A stretch of DNA of 64,000 nucleotides from Periplaneta americana. Taxonomy: Eukaryota; Arthropoda; Insecta; Blattodea; Blattidae. The stretch spans positions 122,641,121-122,705,120 of the forward strand of contig NC_091125.1 in assembly GCF_040183065.1 (NCBI RefSeq), given 5' to 3'. Position numbers and translations under genes: made by a program. Every line of letters begins with the position of its first letter. The stretch's first letter is position 1. The notes under the pieces are model-generated. The model searched no databases and was not told the DNA's origin. It worked only from the letters and a program-made list of their open reading frames with translations. Positions 35,655 to 48,400 of the stretch are shown here, piece after piece.

Positions 35655-38600
35655 GTAAGTTCACCATGTTAATATTGCGTGTTTAATATTATCTACAACG
35701 ACAAAGTGATTGCAACCATAATATGATCAAGTATATAATTATTCACTCAGTGCTATAGAATTGGCCATATTGCAAGATCCTCCAATATTGCTGATAAACA
35801 TAAGAATTGCTAATAATTTAACACAAGTTACACACATTTTTAAAAACATACTTAAAATTAACTCTTATAATCGGACTTTCTGATAACATACTCAACATCA
35901 TAGTTTCTACATTAAAATGAAAAAATGATGAAATGATTGGAGGCGAATAATTTGATATTAGTGTAAGCTTTTCATAAAACTTGTAATATTGTACCGATAC
36001 AACATAAACTTAACAGATAACGAACGAATTAATTAATTAAATTAACGAATGATGTGTAAATGCGTGTATAAATGAAACAATTAATGGACGAATGAACGAA
36101 TCGATTAAATGGAAAACGGATGAATCAATTTAGTGAACTGACGAATTAATTAAATGGAAGAACTAATTGAAGATTGAAAGAATGAATAGATGAATGAAAG
36201 AATGAATTTAAGAATGTGAGAATGAGATTCATGAATTTGTGAATGAAAGAATGACTCAGAGAATGGGTGAGTGAATTTCTTAATTTATGAATGAATCAGT
36301 GAATGGAAGAATAAATTGGTGAATAGAAAATAAAATAGTAAATGGAAGAATTATGAATTCATGTATGGAAAAATGATGAATTGGTGAATTGAATAACGAC
36401 GAATTGATGATTGGAAGAATTGGGATTTGGTTAATGGAAAAAGGACGAATTGGTGAATAGAAGGATAACGAATTGGTGAATAGAATGATGATGAATTGGT
36501 GAATAGAAGAATGACAATTGGCGAATAGAAGGATGGTAAATTGGTGAATGGAAGAATGATGGACTTGTGAGTAGAAGATTGACGAATTGGTGAATAGAAG
36601 GATAACGAATTGGTGAATAGAAGGATGACGAATTGGTGAATAGAAGGATGATGAATTGGTAAATAGAAGGATGACAATTCATGAATAGAAGGAAGATGAA
36701 TTGGTGAATGGAAGAATGATGAATTTGTGAATAGAAGGATGACGAATTTGTGAATAGAAGGATGACGAATTGGTGAATAGAAGGACGACGAATTGGTGAA
36801 TAGAAGGATGATGAATTGGTGAATAGAATGATGACGAATTAGTGAATAGAAGAATGACGAATTGGTGAATAGAAGGATGACGAACTGGTGAATAGAAGGA
36901 TAATGAATTGGTGAATGGAAGAATGATGAATTGGTGAATGGAAGAATGATAAATTGGTGAATAGAAGAATGATGAATTGGTGAATGGAAGAACGATGAAT
37001 TTGTGAATGAAAGACTTACGACTTAGTGAATGCAAAAATTACGAATTGGTCAATAAAAGGAAGAGGGAATTAATTGCTGCATTAAAGAAATGAATAAGGG
37101 AATGGAAGAATGCATTAATGAATGAATGGACAAATGAATTAATGAATGTGAGAACGAATGGGTGCTTGGAAGAATGAATTGAAGAATAGAAGAATGAACT
37201 GGAGAATAGACGAAAGAACTGGAGAATAGAAGAATGAATTGGAGAATAGAAGAATGAACTGAGAATAGAAGAATGAACTGGAGAATAGAAGAATGAACTG
37301 CAGAATAGAAGAATGAACTGGAGAATAGAAGAATGAACTGGAGAATAGAAGAATGAACTGGAGAATAGAAGAATGAACTGAGAATAGAAGAATGAACTGA
37401 AGAATAGAAGAATGAACTGGAGAATAGAAGAATGAACTGGAGAATAGAAGAATGAACTGGAGAATAGAAGAATGAACTGCAGAATAGAAGAATGAACTGA
37501 GAATAGAAGTATGAACTGGAGAATAGAAGAATGAACTGGAGAATAGAAGAATGAACTGGAGAATAGAAGAATGAACTGGAGAATAGAAGAATGAACTGCA
37601 GAATAGAAGAATGAACTGGAGAATAGAAGAATGAACTGGAGAATAGAAGAATGAACTGTAGAATAGAAGAATGAACTGGAGAATAGAAGAATGAACTCGA
37701 GAATAGAAGAATGAACTGGAGAATAGAAGAATGAACTGGAGAATAGAAGAATGAACTGGAGAATAGAAGAATGAACTGGAGTATAGAAGAATGAACTGGA
37801 GAATAGAAGAATGAACTGGAGAATAGAAGAATGAACTGGAGAATAGAAGAATGAACTGGAGAATAGAAGAATGAACTGGAGAATAGAAGAATGAACTGAG
37901 AATAGAAGAATGAACTGGAGAATAGAAGAATGAACTGGAGAATAGAAGAATGAACTGGAGAATAGAAGAATGAACTGGAGAAAAGAAGAATGAACTGGAG
38001 AATAGAAGAATGAACTGGAGAATAGAAGAATGAACTGGAGAATAGAAGAATGAACTGCAGAATAGAAGAATGAACTGGAGAATAGAAGAATGAACTGGAG
38101 AATAGAAGAATGAACTGGAGAATAGAAGAATGAACTGGAGAATAGAAGAATGAACTGAGAATAGAAGAATGAACTGAAGAATAGAAGAATGAACTGGAGA
38201 ATAGAAGAATGAACTGGAGAATAGAAGAATGAACTGGAGAATAGAAGAATGAACTGGAGAATAGAAGAATGAACTGGAGAATAGAAGAATGAACTGGAGA
38301 ATAGAAGAATGAACTGGAGAATAGAAGAATGAACTGGAGAACAGAAGAATGAACTGGAGAACAGAAGAATGAACTGGAGAATAGAAATATGAACTGGAGA
38401 ATAGAAGAATGAACTGGAGAATAGAAGAATGAACTGGAGAATAGAAGAATAAACTGGAGAATAGAAGAATGAACTGGAGAATAGAAGAATGAACTGGAGA
38501 ATAGAAGAATGAACTGGAGAATAGAAGAATGAACTGGAGAATAGAAGAATGAACTGGAGAATAGAAGAATGAACTGGAGAACAGAAGAATGAACTGGAGA

Positions 38601-41600
38601 ATAGAAGAATAAACTGGAGAATAGAAGAATAAACTGGAGAATAGAAGAATGAACTGGAGAATAGAAGAATGAACTGGAGAATAGAAGAATGAACTGAGAA
38701 TAGAAGAATGAACTGGAGAATAGAAGAATGAACTGGAGAATAGAAGAATGAACTGGAGAATAGAATAATGAACTGGAGAATAGAAGAATGAACTGGAGAA
38801 TAGAAGAATGAACTGGAGAATAGAAGAATGAACTGGAGAATAGAAGAATGAACTGGAGAATAGAAGAATGAACTGGAGAATAGAATAATGAACTGGAGAA
38901 TAGAAGAATGAACTGGAGAATAGAAGAATGAACTGGAGAATAGAAGAATGAACTGGAGAATAGAAGAATAAACTGGAGAATAGAAGAATGAACTGGAGAA
39001 TAGAAGAATGAACTGAGAATAGAAGAATGAACTGGAGAATAGAAGAATGAACTGGAGAATAGAAGAATGAACTGGAGAATAGAAGAATGAACTGGAGAAT
39101 AGAAGAATGAACTGGAGAATAGAAGAATGAACTGAGAATAGAAGAATGAACTGGAGAATAGAAGAATGAACTGGAGAATAGAAGAATGAACTGGAGAATA
39201 GATGAATGAACTGGAGAATAGAAGAATGAACTGGAGAATAGAAGAATGAACTGGAGAATAGAAGAATGAACTGGAGAATAGAAGAATGAACTGGAGAATA
39301 GAAGAATGAACTGGAGAATAGAAGAATAAACTGGAGAATAGAAGAATGAACTGGAGAATAGAAGAATGAACTGAGAATAGAAGAATGAACTGGAAAATAG
39401 AAGAATGAACTGGAGAATAGAAGAATGAACTGGAGAATAGAAGAATGAACTGGAGAATAGAAGAATGAACTGGAGAATAGAAGAATGAACTGAGAATAGA
39501 AGAATGGACTGGAGAATAGAAGAATGAACTAGAGAATAGAAGAATGAACTGGAGAATAGAAGAATGAACTGGAGAATAGAAGAATGAACTGGAGAATAGA
39601 AGAATGAACTAGAGAATAGAAGAATGAACTGGAGAATAGAAGAATGAACTGGAGAATAGAAGAATGAACTGGAGAATAGAAGAATGAACTGGAGAATATA
39701 AGAATGAACTGGAGAATAGGAGAATGAACTGGAGAATAGAAGAATGAACTGGAGAATAGAAGAATGAACTGGAGAATAGAAGAATGAACTGAGAATAGAA
39801 GAATGAACTGAAGAATAGAAGAATGAACTAGAGAATAGAAGAATGAACTGGAGAATAGAAGAATGAACTGGAGAATAGAAGAATGAACTGGAGAATAGAA
39901 GAATGAACTGGAGAATAGAATAATACATTGGAGAATAGAAGAATTAATTAGCGATGGAAGACAGAGTAAATTAGTGAATGGTGATTAAACGAGTATTGAA
40001 TAGGAAGATTGGAGAATAGTAGGTTTGCAGTGAAAGACTTGCCCTTGCGCATGAACGAATGAATTGATTAATGAATGGAGACTGAATAAATGAATAGACG
40101 ATCAAATAAAATATTGAATGAACGAATTAACGAACTAATGAATATAAGAATGGTTCGTGACTTGACTAATTAATTAATTATTTACAGTACAAATGGACAA
40201 ATGAATTAATTATTAATCAATAAATGAATGGATAAATGAGTGAGCAAGTGAATGAACGAATTAATTGTAAATGTTCCGCGAATGAATGAGTAAAGGAATA
40301 GGCTAGTATTTTGTAAACATTCGCACTTCTTAACAATCAAATAATTCTATTATTTATTCCCTAAAAGGAGTGATGAGTGATGACCAACTCTTGTTCTTTG
40401 TGCAAGAGCACTCTCCGTTACACACGAGCAGTATGCAAGAGCAGATCCAAACACATTGGAGAGATAGATAGGCTACCGTCGCTAAACGTTGAAGCACCTC
40501 TGTCGCCACTCCTTCCTCCCCAACTACTAACAGGCTACAAGGCTACACACTCTCTATTCTGTACTGCGTGAGAATGCTATTTACGTTATATATTTACTAA
40601 AATGTATTAGTAGTAGAAAAAAATACTATGAAACATAAAATTACACATATGGAATACTTATATGTTTTAATTAATTAAGAAACACTTGAGACATGTAATT
40701 ATGAATCTTGATTGCAGATAATAATGTATAGGCTATGGCATAATTTTAATTGCATACCCGGTCTCGTTACCTCGAGTATACTCTTCGCGGACTCAGAATG
40801 ACATGGTTCTATCTGACATTTTTAGCAAAATTGAGATTTTTGTTGCATTGAATTCTGCTACTTCACAGCTAGGCCTATCTACCATAAAAATTACATGTCG
40901 ATTCTCAATTATTGTTCGTGTTAAAGTTAGTTTGAAAAGGTTCTGATCTGCATTGATTTTATTAACAACCAAACTTTTAAAATGCTCTTCTATAAAATTT
41001 ACGAAACACTAGATCAGAGGTCTCCAAAACGCGTATAGTCATTCGTGATCCCGATGCTAACCGCCGAACACAGTGTGCTGTAGAGAAGGGGGAGAGACTC
41101 GTACCTCAACAGATGGGAGCGGTCAGTGAGGGATTGCGGCAACGATCTCCCTTATGTTTCCAAATAATAACATCGAAAGGATAAGAAATATCATATGTTT
41201 GTATATTATTTTGACATACTAGGAAGCTTCTACTTTTGATTGGGGAATATTCTATAATGGAATAATTCATTTCGCATTACTTCTAGAAGACATTCTGTAT
41301 GCACGATTTTACAAATGCTCATTCTGTAAAGGGTTTCATTGATTTTCCAATATTCCAAGTTAGAACATAGCTAGCAAGAAGTTTTTTTGTTTAGACTGAG
41401 GATACGTGTGTGATTTGTGTTTGTATTTTCTTGTTTCAAATTTATCAAAATATTCGTATGTATTTCACCTAAAATGAAACGAAAACTGTAAGTATATCTT
41501 GCGAAACTGAGTGTAAACGTATTGTAATATACTTATTATTATTATGTATAACCAACAGTTATATAGACGTCCCAAAATAAATTATTTTCACATGTTGAAT

Positions 41601-42392
41601 TTCAACACACTCTTAAGATTTTTCGAACAAATTAAATATTTCATATTCTCCCCACTAACACGAAAATATATTTCTCTTCCCTTTCATCCTTGAATGTACT
41701 ACGTCCATGATTAGAAGACATTGTGAAACGGTCGAACACTCCGGCCAACACAATGATAATGGCAGTCCACCACTGCTCCTCGTTTGCGCATAATCATTGA
41801 GTACAGTACACTTGGAGACGGGTGAGGCGGAGCGCGCGCATTACGTACTGGCTTCGGTTCCGTTCAGGGGCTTACTCGCGAGTACGCTTTTGGAGACGTC
41901 TGCACTAGATAGAACCTTGTCATTCTGAATCCTCGTCTTACTAAATAATTTTGCATTGAACGTTAACAAGTTTTAATAGAGTATCTCTACAATAAAATGT
42001 TCAATACACTATAAATTCTCAAAATTTCACCTGAGTTTTTTCTATTAAAGATTTAGGATTAATCTTTACATATCAAGATACTCAGAAAAGATCGGTTACA
42101 CATTAACTTTCCCCATCACAAATCTCAAAGAATATATTTCGAATCGAACCAAGTTTCTTCTAGTACAACGTCATTAACTGACTGAACTGCAATTGAACAT
42201 AGATCTAGTGTTTTTTTTTTACCACTTGATGTCACACTTGTAAATCAATTAATTATTGTTACAGCTGCGGACGTAGATCTGGAATCATATGATGATATTG
42301 ACTCACGAATCATTGGAGATATTTATGCTGAAGATGATCTACCTAGTGTGGTATGTTTAACTTACTATTACTTGCGTAATAGCTCGTATATA

Positions 42393-42426
<34 letters not shown>

Positions 42427-45400
42427 TGTTGTCCTCAAACTGAATTCTGAAAATCAAAAATACACAAATTTATGTTGACGATGTGTAGGTTCTTCTCTAA
42501 AGTTACCAAAAAGGAAATTATTTCATGAGAAGATATAGAGAGAAAGAAGAGGTCAGAATGTAACAGAAAAGGAAATATCATACCAGGACGGAATAGAAGA
42601 TATCAGAACAGAATAGAGAACATTTCATAGCAAAACAGACTAGAAAATATCAGAACGTACCAAAATAAAGAGATCATAACAACAGTATAGAACAGGCCTG
42701 CACAAACAGCGCTCGCCGAAACGGAGAGGAAGATACGTCAGAATGACATAGACTTGCTATAGGTAGAGGAGAAGGAAACGACCACTCAGTTACCTAGTGG
42801 AGTGCAGTGTGTAGGCCTATTCTCAGTAACTGTTTCACGTTGCTTACCTACTGCTACAATACAGTATGGAGGAATCTAAAAGACGGAACATAACATTTAA
42901 CGATTTACAGCTCGAACTTATTGATCTTCAATGCGACCTAAGGGCTAAAGATCGTTTGAATAATACTACTAGCCTGGTTGAGTTTTACAAGACTAAACAT
43001 TAGCAATAATATCCACGACTACACAGGCTGGCCGTGAAAGTGATTGCTATGTTTGGCTCAACATTTATATTTGTGTGCAACTGTTTTCTATAATCAACTT
43101 TAATAAAGGTATACATCGAACATCTGTAACTGATGTTTCATTATGATCAGTAGGCTACTGTTCCTTTCAGCTGCCATCAGCATAAAACCTCGTTTTGATG
43201 TAGTGATAAATAAAAATATAACAAAATGATATTGTACATTTAAGTAGCTATATAATTTATATTATTTCTATAAAATAAATATTTCTATAATAATTAATAA
43301 TAGTCCAAGATAGTTTTGCAAACACTGAACATGAATTCATTTCATAAGCACTCGTAATAGTACTTCCTTTTGTGTTTATTTTGTACGAGATCACCCCTTC
43401 TTCCAGTCCACCCTTATACAGACCGCAGCTAATATCTGCATTCCGCTCACGAGCTGTGAGACGGCTCGGAGAGCGCAAACCTTGTGCGGGCCTGGTATAG
43501 AAGGTGGTGTTGGTAGTGACGTAGTGAAGGCTATGGTGATACTGATCACAAACGGAATAAAAAAGATCAGAATAGGACGGAATAGAAGATAGGCCTATAA
43601 CAGAATAGATGGAGAGATTAGAAAAGAATTTGAAGTGTCACAACACAACAGAAGATACCAAAGCTTAACAGAATAGACCAGGATGGAAAAATACAACAGA
43701 TCAGAACAGAATAGATCACTTGATTGTAATAGAACTGAATTGAAAATGATAGGAATAGGATGAAAAAATGCAGTACAAAAATGTTAGAAAGAAAATTAAT
43801 GGAATAGAGAAACCCAAATAGATCCATTCATGTCATCTGTAATGGGCCCGCTTATCATAAAAAGCGAGCCCTTCCTTTCCGGGACTGAATCACGACACTC
43901 CAATAAAAATGTAATTAATCATTAAAAAGGCACCTTTTCAAGTACAGAAGCCACTAAAGGCAATGAGATTATATAGAAGTAATGACGATGTTGTTTCTGC
44001 ATTAGAAACCCACGTGAGTTCCAAAATTGTTACTTGACTAAGCTAAAATTCACTCATTCAGTATGAAAGTTGAAAAAATTTATGTTAATGCAGTGATCAA
44101 TATTGATTCCAGGTGTACATCACGAAAGGCAAGTCTGGAGAAACAGCAACCACTATCCAATGTGTGGGTACGCTTATAAATCCTGTCTTTGTCCTCACTA
44201 GCGCTTCATGCATAGTTGGGTAAGAATATTCTAAGTTTACTGATAAACAGTTCATATTCTTAAAATTCAATTCAATTTAACAAGGGTTAAAATGAAGTTA
44301 TTACCATAATTCAATGGAAACATATAGCAAGTAATATAAAGTATACACATTCAAACTAAATGATATGTCAACCTTCATTAAACTATGGTATTCACTTAAC
44401 TTCAACCCTTGTTTTCTCCGTTTTTTATAAATGGCGCTTGACCCACTATGGCCCTGAACCCTTCAATTAATGCATGTATGGGCAAAATGTGATGACTCCC
44501 GAAAATAAAGGGGCTGACTACTGAAAATTTTTAGTTTTATCTAACATTGGTAAAAATTGTCTTTTATTGCATATAAGCTGTCTTTAAATAAATACTTCGT
44601 TATTATTGTTATCAAATCCAAGTGGCATTTTGTACATGAGTACTATTGCTGTTGTACACCGACTTACATACACACGTACACGAATAAATATATGTAAAGA
44701 CGAAGCATACGAGGAGAGATCGCAGCGTGAAGTGTTGACTCGCAACTTGCTCTCCATACGAAGCGAAGCTATATAATATGATCGACGTAAACCTAACTTA
44801 TATTCAAAGTAATCAAACGCAGGACTCTAATTATGAGTTTGTTACCCAAACAGTAATTGATAGATGGTAATACCTGGTTAAATACTTGAAAATTGTGTAA
44901 TGTTTTAGTACTTTCTACATGAAATGAAGGCACTATACAGACGCGATATGTGAATGACACATAACATGCAATTATGATAGTTCACTATAGTAATACTTAA
45001 CCACTGTTTAAACAAATTTCCGTACATTTCCTCATGATAATATTCTGTGGGTTTTTATTTAAGGAAAAATACTGTATTGGGGACAAATCCAGTAGATGTT
45101 CCAGAATGTAAAGTAATAAATCTTAAAACCTTTCCTAATGATAAACTCAAAAGATGTTCTGCTTCTAAAAACTGGTAAACCCAGATTTTTCTTTCTAATT
45201 ATTAACATTTTAACAAAGTTTCATCTAGATAAATAATTGGTCGCCCAGTTTGTCTTAAATGTTTCATTATTCTCAAAAATCTAAATCTTTTCACCACGAC
45301 GTCGGGATTGTGCATTAGAAATTTGCGTCCCATAATATTATTTACGTAATGAAAATCCAAGCCCCTCATTATCTCAGGCAAATCCCATCTACTTCCATTT

Positions 45401-48400
45401 ACTTTCACCTTGCAATATAATTATGAAAGGCAAAAGGGCACTTAGGCAGAGAATTATTAAGTCGTCGGTTTCAGCATGTTTATCAAAGGTTGCCTTTATA
45501 TGTCAGTCAATTTCAATGTATTGTTTCCACCTCTTTCTGCCCTGTATTCCTAAGTCCCGGATCATGATTTTTCCGGTGACTTCGTCCATTTTCGATATTA
45601 CAATGAGTGGAGGGCAGACAAATATTAAAACAATAAACATGTCGAACAGAGAATACAACATCGGAAGAAGGGAGTTGTGTATGATATATGATTCAGGTAA
45701 AGCGAAAGGGTAATTGAACGTCCTGTGCGCTCGAACACTGTGCGCTCAAAATTAATCAACTGGTTCAATCATTGGTTCAATGACGTTCGTATGACTTTAG
45801 ACAACGTGTCCCCTGGCCGTTGGATTTGTAGGGAAGGAGCGATCGCTTGGCCCCCCGAGATCTCCGGATTTAACGCCGCTCGATTTCTTTGTCTGGGGCT
45901 ACGTCAAAGATGTCAGAGAACTTCGTGATCTTCGGGAGCGCATCATAGAGGCTATTGAGAGCATTCCAGAAGACATGCTCCAACGTGCTTGGCAAGAAAT
46001 CGTTCATCGCCTCGATATCGTCACAGTGACAGCTGGAGCTCACGTAGAGATATATCGAAACTTGTTGAGTTTTCCTTTCATATAAACGTTACTGTAGGTT
46101 TCTATCTTCAACCGTTTACCAGTCACATACAATTGAAATTAGGTACATTCGAGCGGTCCATCCTGTATAATGAATAGAATAGAACGAAGAGAAATATAAA
46201 TATAAAATAATGTAACAAAACTGAACGAGACAGAATATAATAAAATGAATAAAACAGGAAATTAAATGGTGAAATTTTATATGAAACTTTAGGGGAAAGA
46301 TAATCTTTAATATTTCACCACAGAAAATATTTTGTTCATTTCAGAGATGTAAGTTTTTGGCATCTTAAGTGTATTTTCTGAAAGCGGACATGTCAGGTTA
46401 TGGAAGTTTGAAATTAGCGTTGTTGTTTATTGGAATTCCCATGTTCATACATTTTTTCTTCCAAATTTCTAAACTTTTCTCTGCTAAAATTTTAAACAGT
46501 GTGGGTGACAAGCAACATTCTTAGTAACATATAATAATAATAATAGTAATAATAATAATAATAATGATAATAACAATAATAATAAAATATTTCGCGAACA
46601 AACGGTGTGAAAAAAAATATATTAATTTGTTACTCCAAACACTTGAGTTTTAGGCGTAATATTAACTGTCACATGTTAACTCAAATGTAATTCCTTCAAG
46701 CTCCACCAGAAGAAAATATTTCTTTTAATTTCTTCCAAGTAAAAGTAGGTCTATTATTATAAGTTTACTCAAAGGAATACAAAGATACCTTTCCAGGCCA
46801 TCATGAGAAAGTGCAATTCATACCATTTCGTGGAAAATATAAGAATATGAGTCTTGTAATTCATGTTCTTACAGAGGTCTACCTGAAGATTTCCATGTAG
46901 TAGCTGAAGCGGCAGACTTCAACGAAGGTGTTACATACACAGTTGTAGACGTGATAATCCATGAAAACTATGAAGATAACTATGAAAAATATTGGCCTCA
47001 TGACATTGGTCTTCTCCAGGTATGTAAATCTCTGTACTACGAGTTCACGAATTTGTGCCAAATTATGTTCATTTTACACATTTAAACATATACACGGTGG
47101 ACCAAAAAATGTGAAATTTTAAACCTTTCCTTATTTCGGCTAAGCCGAGTTGAGTTAGGCTGCGAACATATTTGTTGTGTTTAAGAATGTATATCATTTA
47201 GTCCTTAACAAAGAACATGGCCTGATTTAATGTTGACATAGCAACAACGTAACATAAACCTCCAGCATTTTAAAGTTTGTTATCAACGTTATATTTAATC
47301 AGAGTAAAGAGAGGATGGAAAATTGGAGTGGCATAAAATTACGTCACAGTCTAGTATATACAGTCACGAAGCTTGAGTTGTGAGGGTGCTAGGATCAATA
47401 GACTGTGCAGGTACTATTTCGCATTGTCTGTAATGAGGCAATAGTAGCGATCCTAGTGGTTAGCAACTATCTATGGATGCATATCTACTACGTATTGAGC
47501 TTCGTGACTGTATATACTAAACTGTGATTACGTTACTAACAATAGTCATCTTCGCCTGCATTTGAGATAACTGCTCAGGTCGACCTGGTTGGCGAGTTGG
47601 TATAGCGCTGGCCTTCTATGCCCAAGGTTGCGGGTTCGATCCCGGGCCAGGTCGATGGCATTTAAGTGTGCTTAAATGCGACACTTAAATGCGACAGGCT
47701 CATGTCAGTAGATTTACTGGCATGTAAAAGAACTCCTGCGGGACAAAATTCCGGCACATCCGGCGACGCTGATATAACCTCTGCAGTTGCGAGCGTCGTT
47801 AAATAAAACATAACATTTAACTGCTCAGCATGAAATATTAATTTTATGAAGAAATAATACATAATTTTAGAATATATAATCTCACAACATCCAATTAAGT
47901 TATATTATTCAGTAATTTATTTTATATAATACATTCTTAATGTTTGATGTGTTAATAGTTGGATGTACAAGAACTTAATGGAACCATAAGAAATATCGCA
48001 GACATTCCTAAGAGAGATCACGAACTTCCTGATACTGGCAGTGTGTACGGCTGGGGAGCTACTTGTGTAAGTTTTTACAATTTTGAGTATCTATTACTAG
48101 ATCACGTAGTTTTATATAAAAATTACTATTTTGACCGACATGTAAACCTTCCGAAATATGAGGTCGAATCACCCCCCTCAAATATCTGCACACGGGTAAA
48201 CAGTGACGTACATACTGGAAAGATTATACCAAATACCTTACTATAATAATACCGGACAGCTGTATATAGCAGTATTGACGTGAGTGCAGAATTTCGCGGA
48301 CCTGACATCTAGCGGAGCGGCGTGGAATTACACAAATACAAATATTAACATAGCGGAAATCGGACTATTGTTTAAAACATGAGGTACTAATGTGGAATAA

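Larger units (their letters stand above)
35655..42264 (+). other. SPH-B intron 1
   Basis: 6.6 kb. Holds a GAAT-derived degenerate repeat zone (36000-40290) with its 20-bp minisatellite core, then a hAT element (41015-41902). 40300-41000 and 41910-42264 show nothing recognised beyond a 22-bp inverted match (near 40794 and 41908) around the hAT element. Confidence 0.85.
42351..44112 (+). other. SPH-B intron 2
   Basis: Contains the AAT run, a purine-rich degenerate zone with AGAATAGAA-like motifs on both sides of a hAT element (42693-43494), and a short hairpin at 43845-43872 (GGGCCCGCTT against AAAGCGAGCCC). Otherwise nothing recognised. Confidence 0.75.
44220..46874 (+). other. SPH-B intron 3
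   Basis: Contains repeat D3 copy 1 (44282-44460), two transposase relics (45206-45420 minus, 45750-46085 plus) and an AAT run (46530-46585). The rest shows nothing recognised. Confidence 0.75.

Noticed and set aside
36351-37035. Open frames of 83-118 codons on the - strand
   Set aside because: Same artefact from the 23-bp repeat; overlapping frames give the same Ser/Pro/Ile/His-rich text.
37139-39928. 929-codon open frame on the - strand with a 20-residue repeat
   Set aside because: The complement of the 20-bp unit has no stop in any of the three frames, so any array of it is open whatever the indels. No start context, no splice support, and it lies in an intron.
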